DNA of 64,000 bases from JBPRGG01 sp051418075 (lineage in GTDB: Bacteria > Bacteroidota > Bacteroidia > Cytophagales > Cyclobacteriaceae), in NCBI GenBank assembly GCA_051418075.1, contig JBPRGG010000177.1, forward strand, positions 1 through 64,000, in the 5' to 3' direction. A program made the translations under genes and the position numbers. The notes below the pieces were generated by a model. The model was given only the letters and a program-made list of their open reading frames with translations, was not told the DNA's origin and did not search any database. Positions within the stretch are counted from its first letter, which is position 1. Each line of letters opens with the position of its first letter. This document shows positions 1 to 8,132 of this stretch, one piece after another.

Positions 1-71
1 TATACTATGTTAAAATTTTCGACCGTAGCTTTGGCTATGCTCTCAAATTTTGCCTTGTCTAAAGAAAAAAT

Positions 72-287
72 ATGAGCAAAAATTTAGTAAGCCAATTTAA
101 TAATTACCACACTAGCCCTCCAGCCAAAGTCTACCACGATGACGATTATGAAGCTGAAGAAACGTTAAATAATCCGTCATTGCGGAGGTTTAAAATAGGC
201 CTGCGGGAAAGAAAACCTGTGGCAATCCGTCAGTGGAATGCAGCAAAGCCCCTGAACCTTGCCATCAATGTTAGTCAGACTATTTGA
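72..287 (+). CDS. Small hypothetical ORF whose 3' half is an intergenic repeat
   Basis: This is an open frame of 71 codons with no recognisable domain. Residues 1-34 are acidic and polar (a HDDDYEAEE stretch at 22-30) and could be genuine coding sequence. From Pro35 to about residue 53 the codons are the first copy of a CCGTCATTGCG-type repeat (174-230), so the C-terminus is probably not original. A 22-codon frame beginning at 7 ends with its TGA overlapping this ATG, so the pair could be the tail of something starting outside the window. It is either a small gene rewritten by the repeat or a chance frame. Low confidence. Confidence 0.25.
   Translation: MSKNLVSQFNNYHTSPPAKVYHDDDYEAEETLNNPSLRRFKIGLRERKPVAIRQWNAAKPLNLAINVSQTI
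174..230 (+). repeat. Intergenic REP-like repeat, copy 1
   Basis: The copy starts CCGTCATTGCG and ends GTGGCAATCCGTC. The reverse complement of 313-373 begins and ends with nearly the same bases. The outer 11 bases pair perfectly with 363-373, and TGGCAATC (220-227) pairs with 319-326, so the two copies could fold into one long hairpin. The consensus (start CGTCATTGCGAGG, end GGCAATCTG) resembles dispersed extragenic repeats known from several bacterial phyla. This is recognition from memory, not from a search. Confidence 0.65.
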
Positions 288-312
288 TAGCTTTGATTTT
301 TTCTGCATTAAA

Positions 313-373
313 CGGACAGATTGCCACGGCCTTGCCAAGGCGCAAGTCCTGCCCTAAGGCCTCGCAATGACGG
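313..373 (-). repeat. Intergenic REP-like repeat, copy 2 (inverted)
   Basis: Inverted partner of 174-230. Its reverse complement reads CCGTCATTGCGAGGCC at the start and CGTGGCAATCTGTCCG at the end. The interior (GGCGCAAGTCC and flanking GGCC-rich arms) is GC-rich against the AT-rich background and is itself partly self-complementary (GGCCTTGCCAAGG). No coding potential is apparent. Confidence 0.65.
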
Positions 374-445
374 TTAAGAAGCATTGCAGAAGCGTTTAAA
401 AACTCGTACTTGCGAAGGTTTCCGGTATTGTTAGTGTTCCCGCCT

Positions 446-467
446 TTGTTGGTGTTATCACCAACAA
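446..467. repeat. Perfect 9-bp hairpin downstream of the TPR gene
   Basis: TTGTTGGTG, loop TTAT, CACCAACAA. The stem lies 28 bp beyond the stop codon of the minus-strand TPR gene. No T-run follows on either strand, so it is a weak candidate terminator. It may instead be part of the neighbouring repeat cluster or a stabiliser of the mRNA 3' end. A partial echo (TTGTTAGTGTT) occurs at about 428-438. Confidence 0.45.
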
Positions 468-494
468 CTTAGATAAAGCTTCTGGCCGCCTTAC

Positions 495-1130
495 CTAAGG
501 ACATTGACTTAGAAATCCCTGAGCCATTTCCTTCCCCCATCGGGGCTCCAGTTCGGATTGACCTGCTTGCTTTTCAAACAAATCCAGGCTTTTCCGGGCC
601 ATTTTACAAGCTTTTTCGGGCGTGTTTCCAAAGAATTGGGCCATGCCATACTCCATCTGGGCCAGTAGTAGCAGAGCCCGGGGATTATCCGGATCCTGTG
701 CAATGGCCTGGTTAAACAATTGTAAAGCCTGAGAAGACAGGGAAGGCCCCCGACTTTGTGAATCAGCTGCTATACGTCCCATTACAATATAACCCTGCAA
801 GGCGGTTATTTCTGATTCGGAAGGTTTCAATGCGGCCGCTTTATCCACTAATTCACTGGCTTTATCATAATACTGATCCTTCTGGTTTAGGTCTTCACCC
901 CTTAATCCCAGATTCGCATAGCTTAAAGCAGCATAATAAAAAGGCAGCCATTGATCAGATTCCTTCTGGGCAATCCTTTCAAATGCATTAGCTACTTCAA
1001 CCCACTGAGACTGTGATTCAGCAGCCTCCAAATTGGATAATTGCTTTTTCATAGCTTTTTCATAAGCCGGGTTAGCCATTAACGTAACTGGAAACCAGCA
1101 TATACTAAGTATTAAAATGATTGTTTTCAT
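495..1130 (-). CDS. Periplasmic TPR-repeat protein
   Basis: A 211-aa protein with an N-terminal signal peptide (cleavage likely after residue 19, LMA|NP) followed by helical repeats. TPR-like units are visible around residues 43-75 (WVEVANAFERIA, then FYYAALSYANLGL) and 135-165 (ALQLFNQAIAQDPDNPRALLLLAQMEYGMA). It starts 22 bp downstream of the TonB receptor stop on the same strand, so the two are almost certainly co-transcribed. TonB receptors of about 700 aa followed by a small exported TPR protein form a recurrent pairing in Bacteroidota, and the TPR protein probably acts as a periplasmic accessory. The substrate is unknown. Confidence 0.8.
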   Translation of the reverse strand: MKTIILILSICWFPVTLMANPAYEKAMKKQLSNLEAAESQSQWVEVANAFERIAQKESDQWLPFYYAALSYANLGLRGEDLNQKDQYYDKASELVDKAAALKPSESEITALQGYIVMGRIAADSQSRGPSLSSQALQLFNQAIAQDPDNPRALLLLAQMEYGMAQFFGNTPEKACKMARKSLDLFEKQAGQSELEPRWGKEMAQGFLSQCP

Positions 1131-1152
1131 AAGTATGAGCGTTTGATTTGTT

Positions 1153-3300
1153 TTATAAATTATTTAATTGATTTGCCTTTTTATCTTCCGAAAGGGTCAT
1201 AAAAATGCCCAAAAACAGGAACCGATCGGCCGTTTGCCTGATGGGCAGACTTTCAATGATGCCCATTTCATTAGGTTCAGGGGCATATTGATAACCAAAC
1301 AAGTTATCTGCTCCCAATACATTGGTACATTCTAAATGGATGATCAGGTTGGGCCGGGGCAGGTAGCTCCAACTCAGGCTTAAATTGTTAAATGCCCTGG
1401 TTTTTTCCTGCATCTGGCCGGGGAGATTAGGATTGTGGTAGGGATAGCCCTCATTCCAGCTGTAGGATCCACCTAACTGGCTGCTCAGGAATGGAACAAA
1501 ATGCTTGATCACCAGTGAAGCATTGTGCCGGGGAGCAAAACCAGGCTGAACCATTTGATCAAACTGATGAAATGCCCTTTTACTATCTATCAGAGAATAA
1601 GTAATCCAGAAATCCGTTCTGGGAAGGGTGCGGTTGTCCCGGTAAAATAAATCCAGACCGCGGCTGTAGCCTTCACCTTCATTACTTAAGTCAAAATAGG
1701 TATATTCGGACAAAGAATCGAACCGGACCAGGTGTTGATAATTCTTGTAAAAAGCTTCCACCCGGAAGGTTTTGCCGTTATGGTTGTACAGGTAATTAGC
1801 CAGGTAATGAGTGGAACTGGTATTGTTTAAGTGGTAAGCTTGAATTAACTGATTGGGCTGGGGCAATTGTTTAAACTGACCGTAAGCCAGGGAAAACTGC
1901 CCATGCTGATGTGTCTTTAAGGCCAGTGAAGCCCGGGGTGTAACCCAGAATTGACCGGTAAACTGGTTGTAAGTAGTTCTCAAACCAGTACGGGTAACCA
2001 GGTTTTGGTTAAAATAATAATCTGCTTCAATAAAATGATTGAAGAATTGATTATTAATTTGTCGTTTTCGGTCTGATTGGGTTTGGTTGAATTGGTTATG
2101 ATAGTATTCCAAACCATTTTTTACAGCTAATTTGTGACTGAAGTCCTTGACCAGGACCAATTTGGCATGGGCCAGTCCAGAACGTTGTTGGGCCAGCATT
2201 TGATCTAAATCAATATGATCTTTGTTCCAGGAATAGGAAAAACCTCCGTTTATGGTCCAGGTATCGGCCAAAGTTTGTTTAAAGCTGAGATTACCCAGAT
2301 AATAATTATTTCTGATGTCGATTTGTTGTGATTCGGTTTGTCCTGGTTGCGGTTGAAGCAGGGAGAAGCTGGACTGTTCTGTGTTCAGAAATGCTTTGAT
2401 GATCCCGTTTTTACCCCATTTTCTTCGGCCCAATAATTCTGCATTCCAGCTTTCGGGTGCCTCCAGCCAGGTAATATTCTGTTGAATGATGGCTTGATAA
2501 GGTTTCAGATTGGAGTAGGAAGCAGAACCAGTAAGGGCTTGGTTTTCTCCTACCAGGCTTTGACTCAGGCTTGCTCCCACCGACATCAGACTAATATCTG
2601 TCTGAGTACGCAGGGGCATATCAATTGAATTCAGCACTAATACCGAAGAAAGGGCTTGGCCAAATTCAGCTGAATAACCTCCGGTGCTGAAGAAACTGCC
2701 CTGGAAAAGATTGGGATTGAATCTGGCCCGGGTGGGGATATTTGGAGCAGTGGTGCCAAATGCATTTCCCACCTGTAGTCCGTCGAAATAAATGTTAGTT
2801 TCCGATGCATCACCTCCCCGGACAAACAAGCGTCCATCGTTACCCACTGTAGCGGTACCAGGAAGTTTTTGAAATGCTCCCACCACATCCCCTACAGCTC
2901 CGGGTGTAGTCACCACATCCAGTGGTTTCATCACAACCGCTTTTTTAAGATCACTGGCTTCCATGGCACCGGCAGAAATGGTTACCGCTTGCATTTTATC
3001 GATTTTCCCCTTTAATTTAATGGTAAGCTGCAGGGATGTGCCATCAATTTCCATGGTTTGCTGATGGGTATGGTAGCCAATCATGGACACCATAAGGATT
3101 TGACTGCCATTTTCATTTGTATTAAAGCTAAACTCTCCTGCCGTAGTTGATGATGTACCATCATAGGTGTCTTTCAGCCAAATATTCGCCCCTGTAATTG
3201 GTTGATCCTGCTGATCCAGAATTATTCCTGCTATTTGGGTCTGGCCCAGGACCAGATAGTGGGCTATAAAAAGAAATAGAGTGGTTAGTACTATTTTCAT
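1153..3300 (-). CDS. TonB-dependent outer-membrane receptor with carboxypeptidase-regulatory-like N-terminus
   Basis: A 715-aa protein. Signal peptide residues 1-19 (VLG|QTQ), then a CarboxypepD_reg-like beta-sandwich (about 20-105, with GIILDQQDQPITGANIWLK typical of the family), a plug domain (about 115-225, containing GRLFVRGGDASETNIYFDG) and a beta-barrel rich in alternating aromatic strands to the C-terminus. It imports a ligand across the outer membrane using TonB-ExbBD energy. At 715 aa it is shorter than SusC-type receptors (about 1000 aa) and there is no SusD partner, so it is more likely a metal, siderophore, cofactor or small-molecule receptor than a glycan importer. It is first gene of a two-gene unit with the TPR protein. 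Confidence 0.92.
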   Translation of the reverse strand: MKIVLTTLFLFIAHYLVLGQTQIAGIILDQQDQPITGANIWLKDTYDGTSSTTAGEFSFNTNENGSQILMVSMIGYHTHQQTMEIDGTSLQLTIKLKGKIDKMQAVTISAGAMEASDLKKAVVMKPLDVVTTPGAVGDVVGAFQKLPGTATVGNDGRLFVRGGDASETNIYFDGLQVGNAFGTTAPNIPTRARFNPNLFQGSFFSTGGYSAEFGQALSSVLVLNSIDMPLRTQTDISLMSVGASLSQSLVGENQALTGSASYSNLKPYQAIIQQNITWLEAPESWNAELLGRRKWGKNGIIKAFLNTEQSSFSLLQPQPGQTESQQIDIRNNYYLGNLSFKQTLADTWTINGGFSYSWNKDHIDLDQMLAQQRSGLAHAKLVLVKDFSHKLAVKNGLEYYHNQFNQTQSDRKRQINNQFFNHFIEADYYFNQNLVTRTGLRTTYNQFTGQFWVTPRASLALKTHQHGQFSLAYGQFKQLPQPNQLIQAYHLNNTSSTHYLANYLYNHNGKTFRVEAFYKNYQHLVRFDSLSEYTYFDLSNEGEGYSRGLDLFYRDNRTLPRTDFWITYSLIDSKRAFHQFDQMVQPGFAPRHNASLVIKHFVPFLSSQLGGSYSWNEGYPYHNPNLPGQMQEKTRAFNNLSLSWSYLPRPNLIIHLECTNVLGADNLFGYQYAPEPNEMGIIESLPIRQTADRFLFLGIFMTLSEDKKANQLNNL

Positions 3301-3691
3301 ATTGACTTACCCTGTTTTTTAAACTAAACTACAGGAATGGAATGGAAGGAAAAATAATAATTGACTGAATAGTAGAATAAGGAGGATGAGGTTTATAATA
3401 ATGGAGATGAATCAAATAGATAATGGTTCATGGGAATAGGCTCAAGAGAAAAATATTTTCACTAAAGTGGGAGTTTTAAGTTCGATGTATGGCCTAATCG
3501 GAAAACATTTGCACTATAATAAGTGAGATGCCAATTGCATTATAAGGAGGGGAGTTATTTTCGATGAATGACGACACGTGGGAATCAATTGAAGCACTTT
3601 CACCCAAAGTCAATCAAAATATTTAGGTTCAGAATATTGGTCCGGTGTCCAGGGAACATTCGAGGTTATGAGCGGTTGATTAAATAGACTG
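3301..3691. other. Divergent intergenic region
   Basis: A 391-bp AT-rich spacer between the divergently transcribed TonB receptor and an exported protein; it should hold both promoters. A 20-codon frame at about 3564-3626 (MNDDTWESIE...) lies behind a purine-rich AAGGAGGGG sequence. It resembles a Shine-Dalgarno-led leader peptide or a gene remnant but is too short to call. No tRNA or strong terminator is seen. Confidence 0.4.
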
Positions 3692-3703
3692 TTGTTCAAA
3701 CCA

Positions 3704-4267
3704 ATGCTTAGATATATAGTAATCGTAATCTTTTTATTTTCCTCTCCACTTTTCTGTAATAGTCAAAATATCATTTATGACGGGTCTGATAATGTTAATA
3801 TTATTCTGGATGGCTATCAAAATAATTTTGAGTATCAATCGGAAGAATTCATGGCCCAATTTGACCGGGATAAAAAACAATTTGAATTCATTATTCCCTT
3901 AAACTCTATTGAACCAGCCGATAAAGATGCCCGGATAGAATTAATACATAATCTGTTCCGACCTCATATTTTTGAAAAAATCAAGATTACTACTTACTTA
4001 CCCAAGAACCTTTTATCACTTAAAGATTTCAGGGACCCTCAGAAATACGAACTGGATGCCATGCTTTCCTTGTTTGGTTCAGAGTTTGAAGCACCACTGG
4101 TATTGTCCCTGCTATCTTCTCAAAATGCACTGTTTTATAATTTACGGGTAAACGTAGATTTAAATAAATACCAGGTCGTGATTCCGGAGGCTTATCAGGA
4201 TTACCTAACTGGTATTGTCAGTTTTACCGTTACAGATGCTCATTGGGTTAATTTTTTCAACCAATAA
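3704..4267 (+). CDS. Exported protein, possibly YceI-like
   Basis: About 187 aa from the ATG at 3704; a TTG four codons earlier (3692) is in frame but the ATG places the signal peptide (LRYIVIVIFLFSSPLFCNSQ) right at the N-terminus. The mature part alternates short beta-strand patterns: FEYQSEEFMAQFDRDKKQFEFIIPLNSIEPADKDARIE looks like the central strands of the YceI lipid-binding lipocalin-like fold, including the IPLNSI element. The resemblance is by eye only. It is a single gene ending 136 bp before the cation transporter. It could act as a periplasmic carrier of an isoprenoid-like ligand; otherwise hypothetical. Confidence 0.55.
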   Translation: MLRYIVIVIFLFSSPLFCNSQNIIYDGSDNVNIILDGYQNNFEYQSEEFMAQFDRDKKQFEFIIPLNSIEPADKDARIELIHNLFRPHIFEKIKITTYLPKNLLSLKDFRDPQKYELDAMLSLFGSEFEAPLVLSLLSSQNALFYNLRVNVDLNKYQVVIPEAYQDYLTGIVSFTVTDAHWVNFFNQ

Positions 4268-4403
4268 TGACCCCCTTTACATTATTCCTTTGACAGAAAA
4301 CGCTTTACATGGTTGGAAATTGACAAAAATTACCTGATCTATCCCGTGGAATGAACTAAATAACCCGGTTTTTGATTATTACATTTGATAAAAAAAAATA
4401 TCA

Positions 4404-5060
4404 ATGAATTTAGTTAAAACTGAAAACCGAGAAAAGCTGATAAAAATAGCACTTATTCTCAGTTTTATCACCATATTTTATAATGTAGCTGAAGGCATCA
4501 TTTCCACATTTTTTGGTGCGGAAGATGAAACCCTGGCCTTGTTTGGGTTTGGCATGGATAGTTTTGTGGAGGTGATATCCGGACTGGGAATTGCGCACAT
4601 GATATGGCGCATGAATCAAAATGGCTCTGTGGCTCCTGATAAATTTGAAAAGCAGGCATTACGGATTACAGGAGTGGCTTTTTACCTGCTCACAGCCGGG
4701 CTGGTAATAGGGGCAATCATTAATATTTACCTGGCTGAAAAACCGGAATCCACCCTGGTAGGTATTATCATATCAGGCATTTCTATTATTACCATGTATT
4801 TCCTGTACCAGGCAAAATTGCAGGTTGGTTATAAGCTGGATTCAGCCCCCATTGTTTCTGATGCCAAATGTACCAAGACTTGCTTTTATTTATCTTTTAT
4901 ATTACTGGGATCCAGTGTGGCTTATGAATTGTTGAATATTCCTTATATTGATGCCATAGGAAGCCTGGGAATTGCCTGGTATGCCTTTAAGGAGGGAAAA
5001 GAAGCTTTTGAAAAGGTAAAATCAGGTAAACTCACCTGCAGTGATGATTGCTGCCATTAA
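4404..5060 (+). CDS. CDF-type cation transporter, membrane domain only, with Cys metal site
   Basis: A 218-aa protein with six predicted membrane helices, matching the transmembrane part of cation diffusion facilitators but lacking the usual cytosolic domain. The TM2 site is conserved as D52-x3-E56 (MDSFVEV), equivalent to Asp45/Asp49 of E. coli YiiP. In TM5 the usual His-x3-Asp is replaced by C156-x3-C160 within SDAKCTKTC. The C-terminus ends in a metal-binding-looking CSDDCCH. The replacement suggests export or handling of a thiophilic metal in place of Zn/Mn (inference). No metal regulator is adjacent. Monocistronic by context. Confidence 0.75.
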   Translation: MNLVKTENREKLIKIALILSFITIFYNVAEGIISTFFGAEDETLALFGFGMDSFVEVISGLGIAHMIWRMNQNGSVAPDKFEKQALRITGVAFYLLTAGLVIGAIINIYLAEKPESTLVGIIISGISIITMYFLYQAKLQVGYKLDSAPIVSDAKCTKTCFYLSFILLGSSVAYELLNIPYIDAIGSLGIAWYAFKEGKEAFEKVKSGKLTCSDDCCH

Positions 5061-5328
5061 TCTCACCTAAGATTTTGTTTGACCACAGATGGCAGACTGC
5101 CGTTGGATTATAAGTAGCAGATCTCATCTATATAGTTAATTAAGGTCTTGCTGCTCTTATACCAACCAACGACCTCAACTCTGACAGATCCTTCCTGAAG
5201 GTACGATAACATCTTTTGGCTAAGGTACGGCCAGGACAAAGTGATGAGGTAAACCAGAATCTTCATAAGAGGCAGATTGAAACTTAGCTTAGCCATTCAA
5301 GAAATCAACATTTTAATCAGCTGCCAAT
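5061..5328. other. Intergenic region with a doubtful 62-codon minus-strand frame
   Basis: Space between the convergent cation transporter and the stress operon. A minus-strand frame at 5108-5296 (62 codons) starts with MAKLSFNLPLMKILVYLITL. It has no clear family and could be a small membrane peptide or chance. Nothing else was recognised apart from the terminator that follows at 5329. Confidence 0.3.
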
Positions 5329-5365
5329 AAAAAAAGAAAGCCAAACCTTGTCAGGGGTTTGGCCT
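5329..5365 (-). terminator. Rho-independent terminator of the Mn-catalase operon
   Basis: On the minus strand: stem GCCAAACC (5356-5363), 8-nt loop, GGTTTGGC (5340-5347), then a pyrimidine tract dominated by T (5329-5339). It sits 27 bp after the stop of the DUF892 gene, the last gene of the operon. Confidence 0.85.
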
Positions 5366-5389
5366 CAGAATTTATAGATTTAACTTGTT

Positions 5390-5893
5390 TTATTCAGCAG
5401 AAAGTGCTTTTTGGTTGATTTTGTCAACAGCCATATGATTCAGTTTTGCATCTGTTTCTTTCTCCTGTTCCAGGGTTTCCTTTAGTATTTTCACAACTTC
5501 ATCATAACCCAACATTTCAGCGTAGTTGATGGCAGTGCCATAGGCAGATATTTCATAATGTTCTACCCGTTGAGCTGCTCCGATTAAGGCAGCATCTTTG
5601 ATAGCTGACTCTGCTTTACTTTTAATGATCTCTTCGCCTTCTTCTACTAAACCTTCCATAGCATCACAGGTTTCGCCTTTAGGGTCAAATTCACATATCT
5701 GGGCTACTTTTTCAAGTCGCTCTTTATGCGTTTTAGTCTGTTCAAGATGTTCTGTAAAACCTTTTTCCAACTGGTCATTAGAGGCAGCCTCTGCCATTTT
5801 GGGAAGTGCATTAATTAATTGGGATTCTGCACTATATAAATCCTTTATTTCGTGCTCGAATAAATCTCTAAGATTATTGAATTTTCTAGCCAT
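5390..5893 (-). CDS. DUF892 / YciE-YciF ferritin-like protein
   Basis: A 167-aa, all-helical, strongly acidic protein of the YciF (DUF892) ferritin-like family, recognisable from FEHEIKDLYSAESQLINALPKMAEAA at residues 13-38, the central EHLEQTKTHKERLEKV helix and the RVEHYEISAYGTAINYAEMLG helix (about 109-129). Members form four-helix bundles with a di-metal centre and are stress-induced in enterobacteria. It is last in a minus-strand operon with Mn catalase and a DsbA-like protein, which supports a role in peroxide, iron or stationary-phase stress. 39 bp separate it from the gene upstream. Confidence 0.92.
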   Translation of the reverse strand: MARKFNNLRDLFEHEIKDLYSAESQLINALPKMAEAASNDQLEKGFTEHLEQTKTHKERLEKVAQICEFDPKGETCDAMEGLVEEGEEIIKSKAESAIKDAALIGAAQRVEHYEISAYGTAINYAEMLGYDEVVKILKETLEQEKETDAKLNHMAVDKINQKALSAE

Positions 5894-5932
5894 AAAAAAA
5901 TATATTTAAATTTTAAAAAATAACATTTATAA

Positions 5933-6679
5933 TTACATAACCCGGGCTGATAAATTTTGTTTGCTTACCTGACGCCAATAATCTTCATAACCAATTGATT
6001 TATAGCTTCTTTTCCTAGGTTTAAGTGTTGGAAAAGCTTCCTTTACTTTTTGCATAAATTGATTATAGGTATGATATCCCTCGATTTTTAGGCTATGACC
6101 CTCTGATTCTATGTGGATTGTCGGAAAATGAATCACCTTATATTGTTTAAATTTCAGTTTATCTTTTTTCAATAAGTTTTCTCCAATGCCCAAATAAAAA
6201 TCCGTGTGAAAAAGATCCAAATCTATCTGTCCTGGCAATTTCTTACTAACTTTATATGCCAATGGATAAATAGTGCTTGGTCTTGAGATGTTTTGATTTT
6301 CCAGCATTAATTTTTCCCGAACCATTTTCAAAAAAAGGTCGGCCGCTGCAGGAGATTGTTTTTCCAGACATTTAAAGGCCAGACTGGGGGGCAGGGAGGA
6401 ATTGGGAGGATCGGTAATCCAGATCTTATGATTCATGGGCATCCTGGTAATTTTTTCTGCCTGCAACCACAAGGGTCCCATATGAATTGGTCTGAATACC
6501 TGATTAACAGGATCGTAATAATTATTCCAATCCTCTACTAATCCTCCCAAACAATAGCTCCAGGCAATTTTTCCAGCCAATTCCTGCCGAAATCTTCGCC
6601 ATATTGGTTCAAAGCCCCAACTCCAGCAACAGAGCGGATCTGTGAAATAAGTCACCCTTACGTTAGCCTTCCTAGACAA
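5933..6679 (-). CDS. DsbA/FrnE-like thioredoxin-fold protein (SpxH/YjbH-like)
   Basis: A 248-aa protein with a thioredoxin fold carrying a helical insertion. The active-site loop reads DPLCCWSW (residues 14-21), so the standard CxxC is C17-C18-W19-S20: the first Cys is kept, the second is Ser. The cis-Pro loop is seen in HFPTIHIE (about 184-191). No signal peptide, so it is cytosolic. Proteins of this type include the 2-hydroxychromene-isomerase/FrnE group and the ClpXP adaptor SpxH. Lying 29 bp after Mn catalase, it is probably part of a cytosolic thiol or peroxide stress response; the exact function is not deducible. Confidence 0.8.
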   Translation of the reverse strand: MSRKANVRVTYFTDPLCCWSWGFEPIWRRFRQELAGKIAWSYCLGGLVEDWNNYYDPVNQVFRPIHMGPLWLQAEKITRMPMNHKIWITDPPNSSLPPSLAFKCLEKQSPAAADLFLKMVREKLMLENQNISRPSTIYPLAYKVSKKLPGQIDLDLFHTDFYLGIGENLLKKDKLKFKQYKVIHFPTIHIESEGHSLKIEGYHTYNQFMQKVKEAFPTLKPRKRSYKSIGYEDYWRQVSKQNLSARVM

Positions 6680-6708
6680 AACCTTTCAATTATCAGGTAA
6701 AAAAACGT

Positions 6709-7641
6709 TTATTTTGAATAATTGCTCCATTGGTTTTTACCATCCGGAACAGATTTTTTGATTTCTTCAGTTCTCATCTTGCTTACAGATGCCGTCTTCT
6801 CCCGGGCTTGTTCCATACTGCGTGATCCGTTGTGATGATGTTGTTCCATGCCTTTGCTTTCATGAACATGTTGCACCGGATCTTCTACATATTGCCATTC
6901 TTCTTCAAACCGGGTACTTTTACCCTGGTTCCAGGGGCCCCTGGCACTTTCACCATCTGACATGTTAAAATAAACATTGCTGTATCTGGGATCACTTTGC
7001 TGAACACCAGGAGGAAAATTGGGCTGAATGCTTTCCAATGCGGCTTCAAATTGTTGAAAGTGAGCCACTTCTCTTGTCATCAGGAACTGCAGGGTTTCCT
7101 TTACATCAGGATCATCGGTAAACTGCAACAGGTATTCATAAACTATTTTAGCTCTTGATTCAGCTGCAATGTTTGAGCGAAGGTCTACTGTAGGATCCCC
7201 ATTGGCTGTTACATAAGATCCGCTCCAGGGAGTTCCGCTACTGTTTGTGAGGGTAGGTCCACCACCACTCAACACCAGAAATTCAGGATTGATCATGGCA
7301 GTATGTATCATGTTTTCTTTGGCTTCCCGGCCACCAAGCAACTTCATGATCTCTGACTGTTCAGATACATTTTTAAGTTCGCCATTTACTCCATTCAGCA
7401 ACATTTGAATAGTAGCTCCTACTATTTCAAGATGGCTGAATTCTTCCGTGGCGATATCCATTAATAGGTCATATTGTTTGGGATAGGGTTGTTTTACAGT
7501 AAACGCCTGAACAAAATATTGCATGGCAGCTTTGAGCTCACCATTAGCTCCTCCAAATTGTTCCAGTAACAAACTGGCAAATCTTGGGTCCGGTTTTGAA
7601 ACACGGGCATTATATTGTAATTCCTTGACGTGATGAAACAT
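6709..7641 (-). CDS. Manganese-containing (non-haem) catalase
   Basis: A 310-aa protein of the dimanganese catalase family, decomposing H2O2 to water and oxygen. Metal-ligand positions fit the family: E35 (GANGELKAAMQ), E66/E67 and H70 (ATEEFSHLEIVGA), then E in NIAAESRAKIVYEYLL and E/H in TREVAHFQQFEAAL. The C-terminal tail after about residue 255 is hydrophilic and His/Glu-rich (EQHHHNGS). The start MFHHVKELQ is the usual family N-terminus. It is transcribed with a small upstream gene (52 bp away) and the DsbA-like and DUF892 genes downstream. Confidence 0.95.
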   Translation of the reverse strand: MFHHVKELQYNARVSKPDPRFASLLLEQFGGANGELKAAMQYFVQAFTVKQPYPKQYDLLMDIATEEFSHLEIVGATIQMLLNGVNGELKNVSEQSEIMKLLGGREAKENMIHTAMINPEFLVLSGGGPTLTNSSGTPWSGSYVTANGDPTVDLRSNIAAESRAKIVYEYLLQFTDDPDVKETLQFLMTREVAHFQQFEAALESIQPNFPPGVQQSDPRYSNVYFNMSDGESARGPWNQGKSTRFEEEWQYVEDPVQHVHESKGMEQHHHNGSRSMEQAREKTASVSKMRTEEIKKSVPDGKNQWSNYSK

Positions 7642-7693
7642 GATTAAAAAAAATTTAAATATATAAATAAATTAAAAAATACAATGGAGAAAA

Positions 7694-7912
7694 TTAAACT
7701 GTCGCCAATCTTGTTCTGGTTTGGTTTTTCAGGTAATTATTGATTGATTCTTTGTTTTCCTGGGTCCAGTTTATGATATCAGTAGCTTCTGGGCAGTTGA
7801 GCAGTAGTTTGTCTTTGGCCTGAGATAAATTGATGCCTTCTATATATTCCAAATGAACTTCAGTTCCCAGCCTGAAGGATAAACAAAAATTAAAAGTTCT
7901 ATAATTTGCCAT
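7694..7912 (-). CDS. Small protein heading the Mn-catalase operon
   Basis: About 72 aa from MANYRTFNFCLSFRLG (ATG at 7912); the frame continues nine codons upstream to another ATG at 7939. Mixed alpha/beta and acidic, with a NCPEATDIINWTQENKESINNYL helix. No family recognised. It lies 52 bp upstream of Mn catalase on the same strand with no terminator between, so it is probably the first gene of the stress operon. The 187 bp upstream of it, shared with the divergent T9SS protein gene, should hold the promoter. Confidence 0.6.
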   Translation of the reverse strand: MANYRTFNFCLSFRLGTEVHLEYIEGINLSQAKDKLLLNCPEATDIINWTQENKESINNYLKNQTRTRLATV

Positions 7913-8132
7913 ACCAGAAAAATCTTGATGTGAATTCAAATTTGGTTATTAATTTTATCTAATGTTAGACCTAAACAGGGGATATTGAAAAATAGCATCA
8001 TTGTGGGATGAACTATTAGAAACTAACAGAAAATCAAACAATTGATATTCCTTACAATCCTGATAAAAGTTAAGTTACTGTATATTTTATAATCATACAA
8101 TCTCTTTATATTTACCCCATATTTCATTGTTA

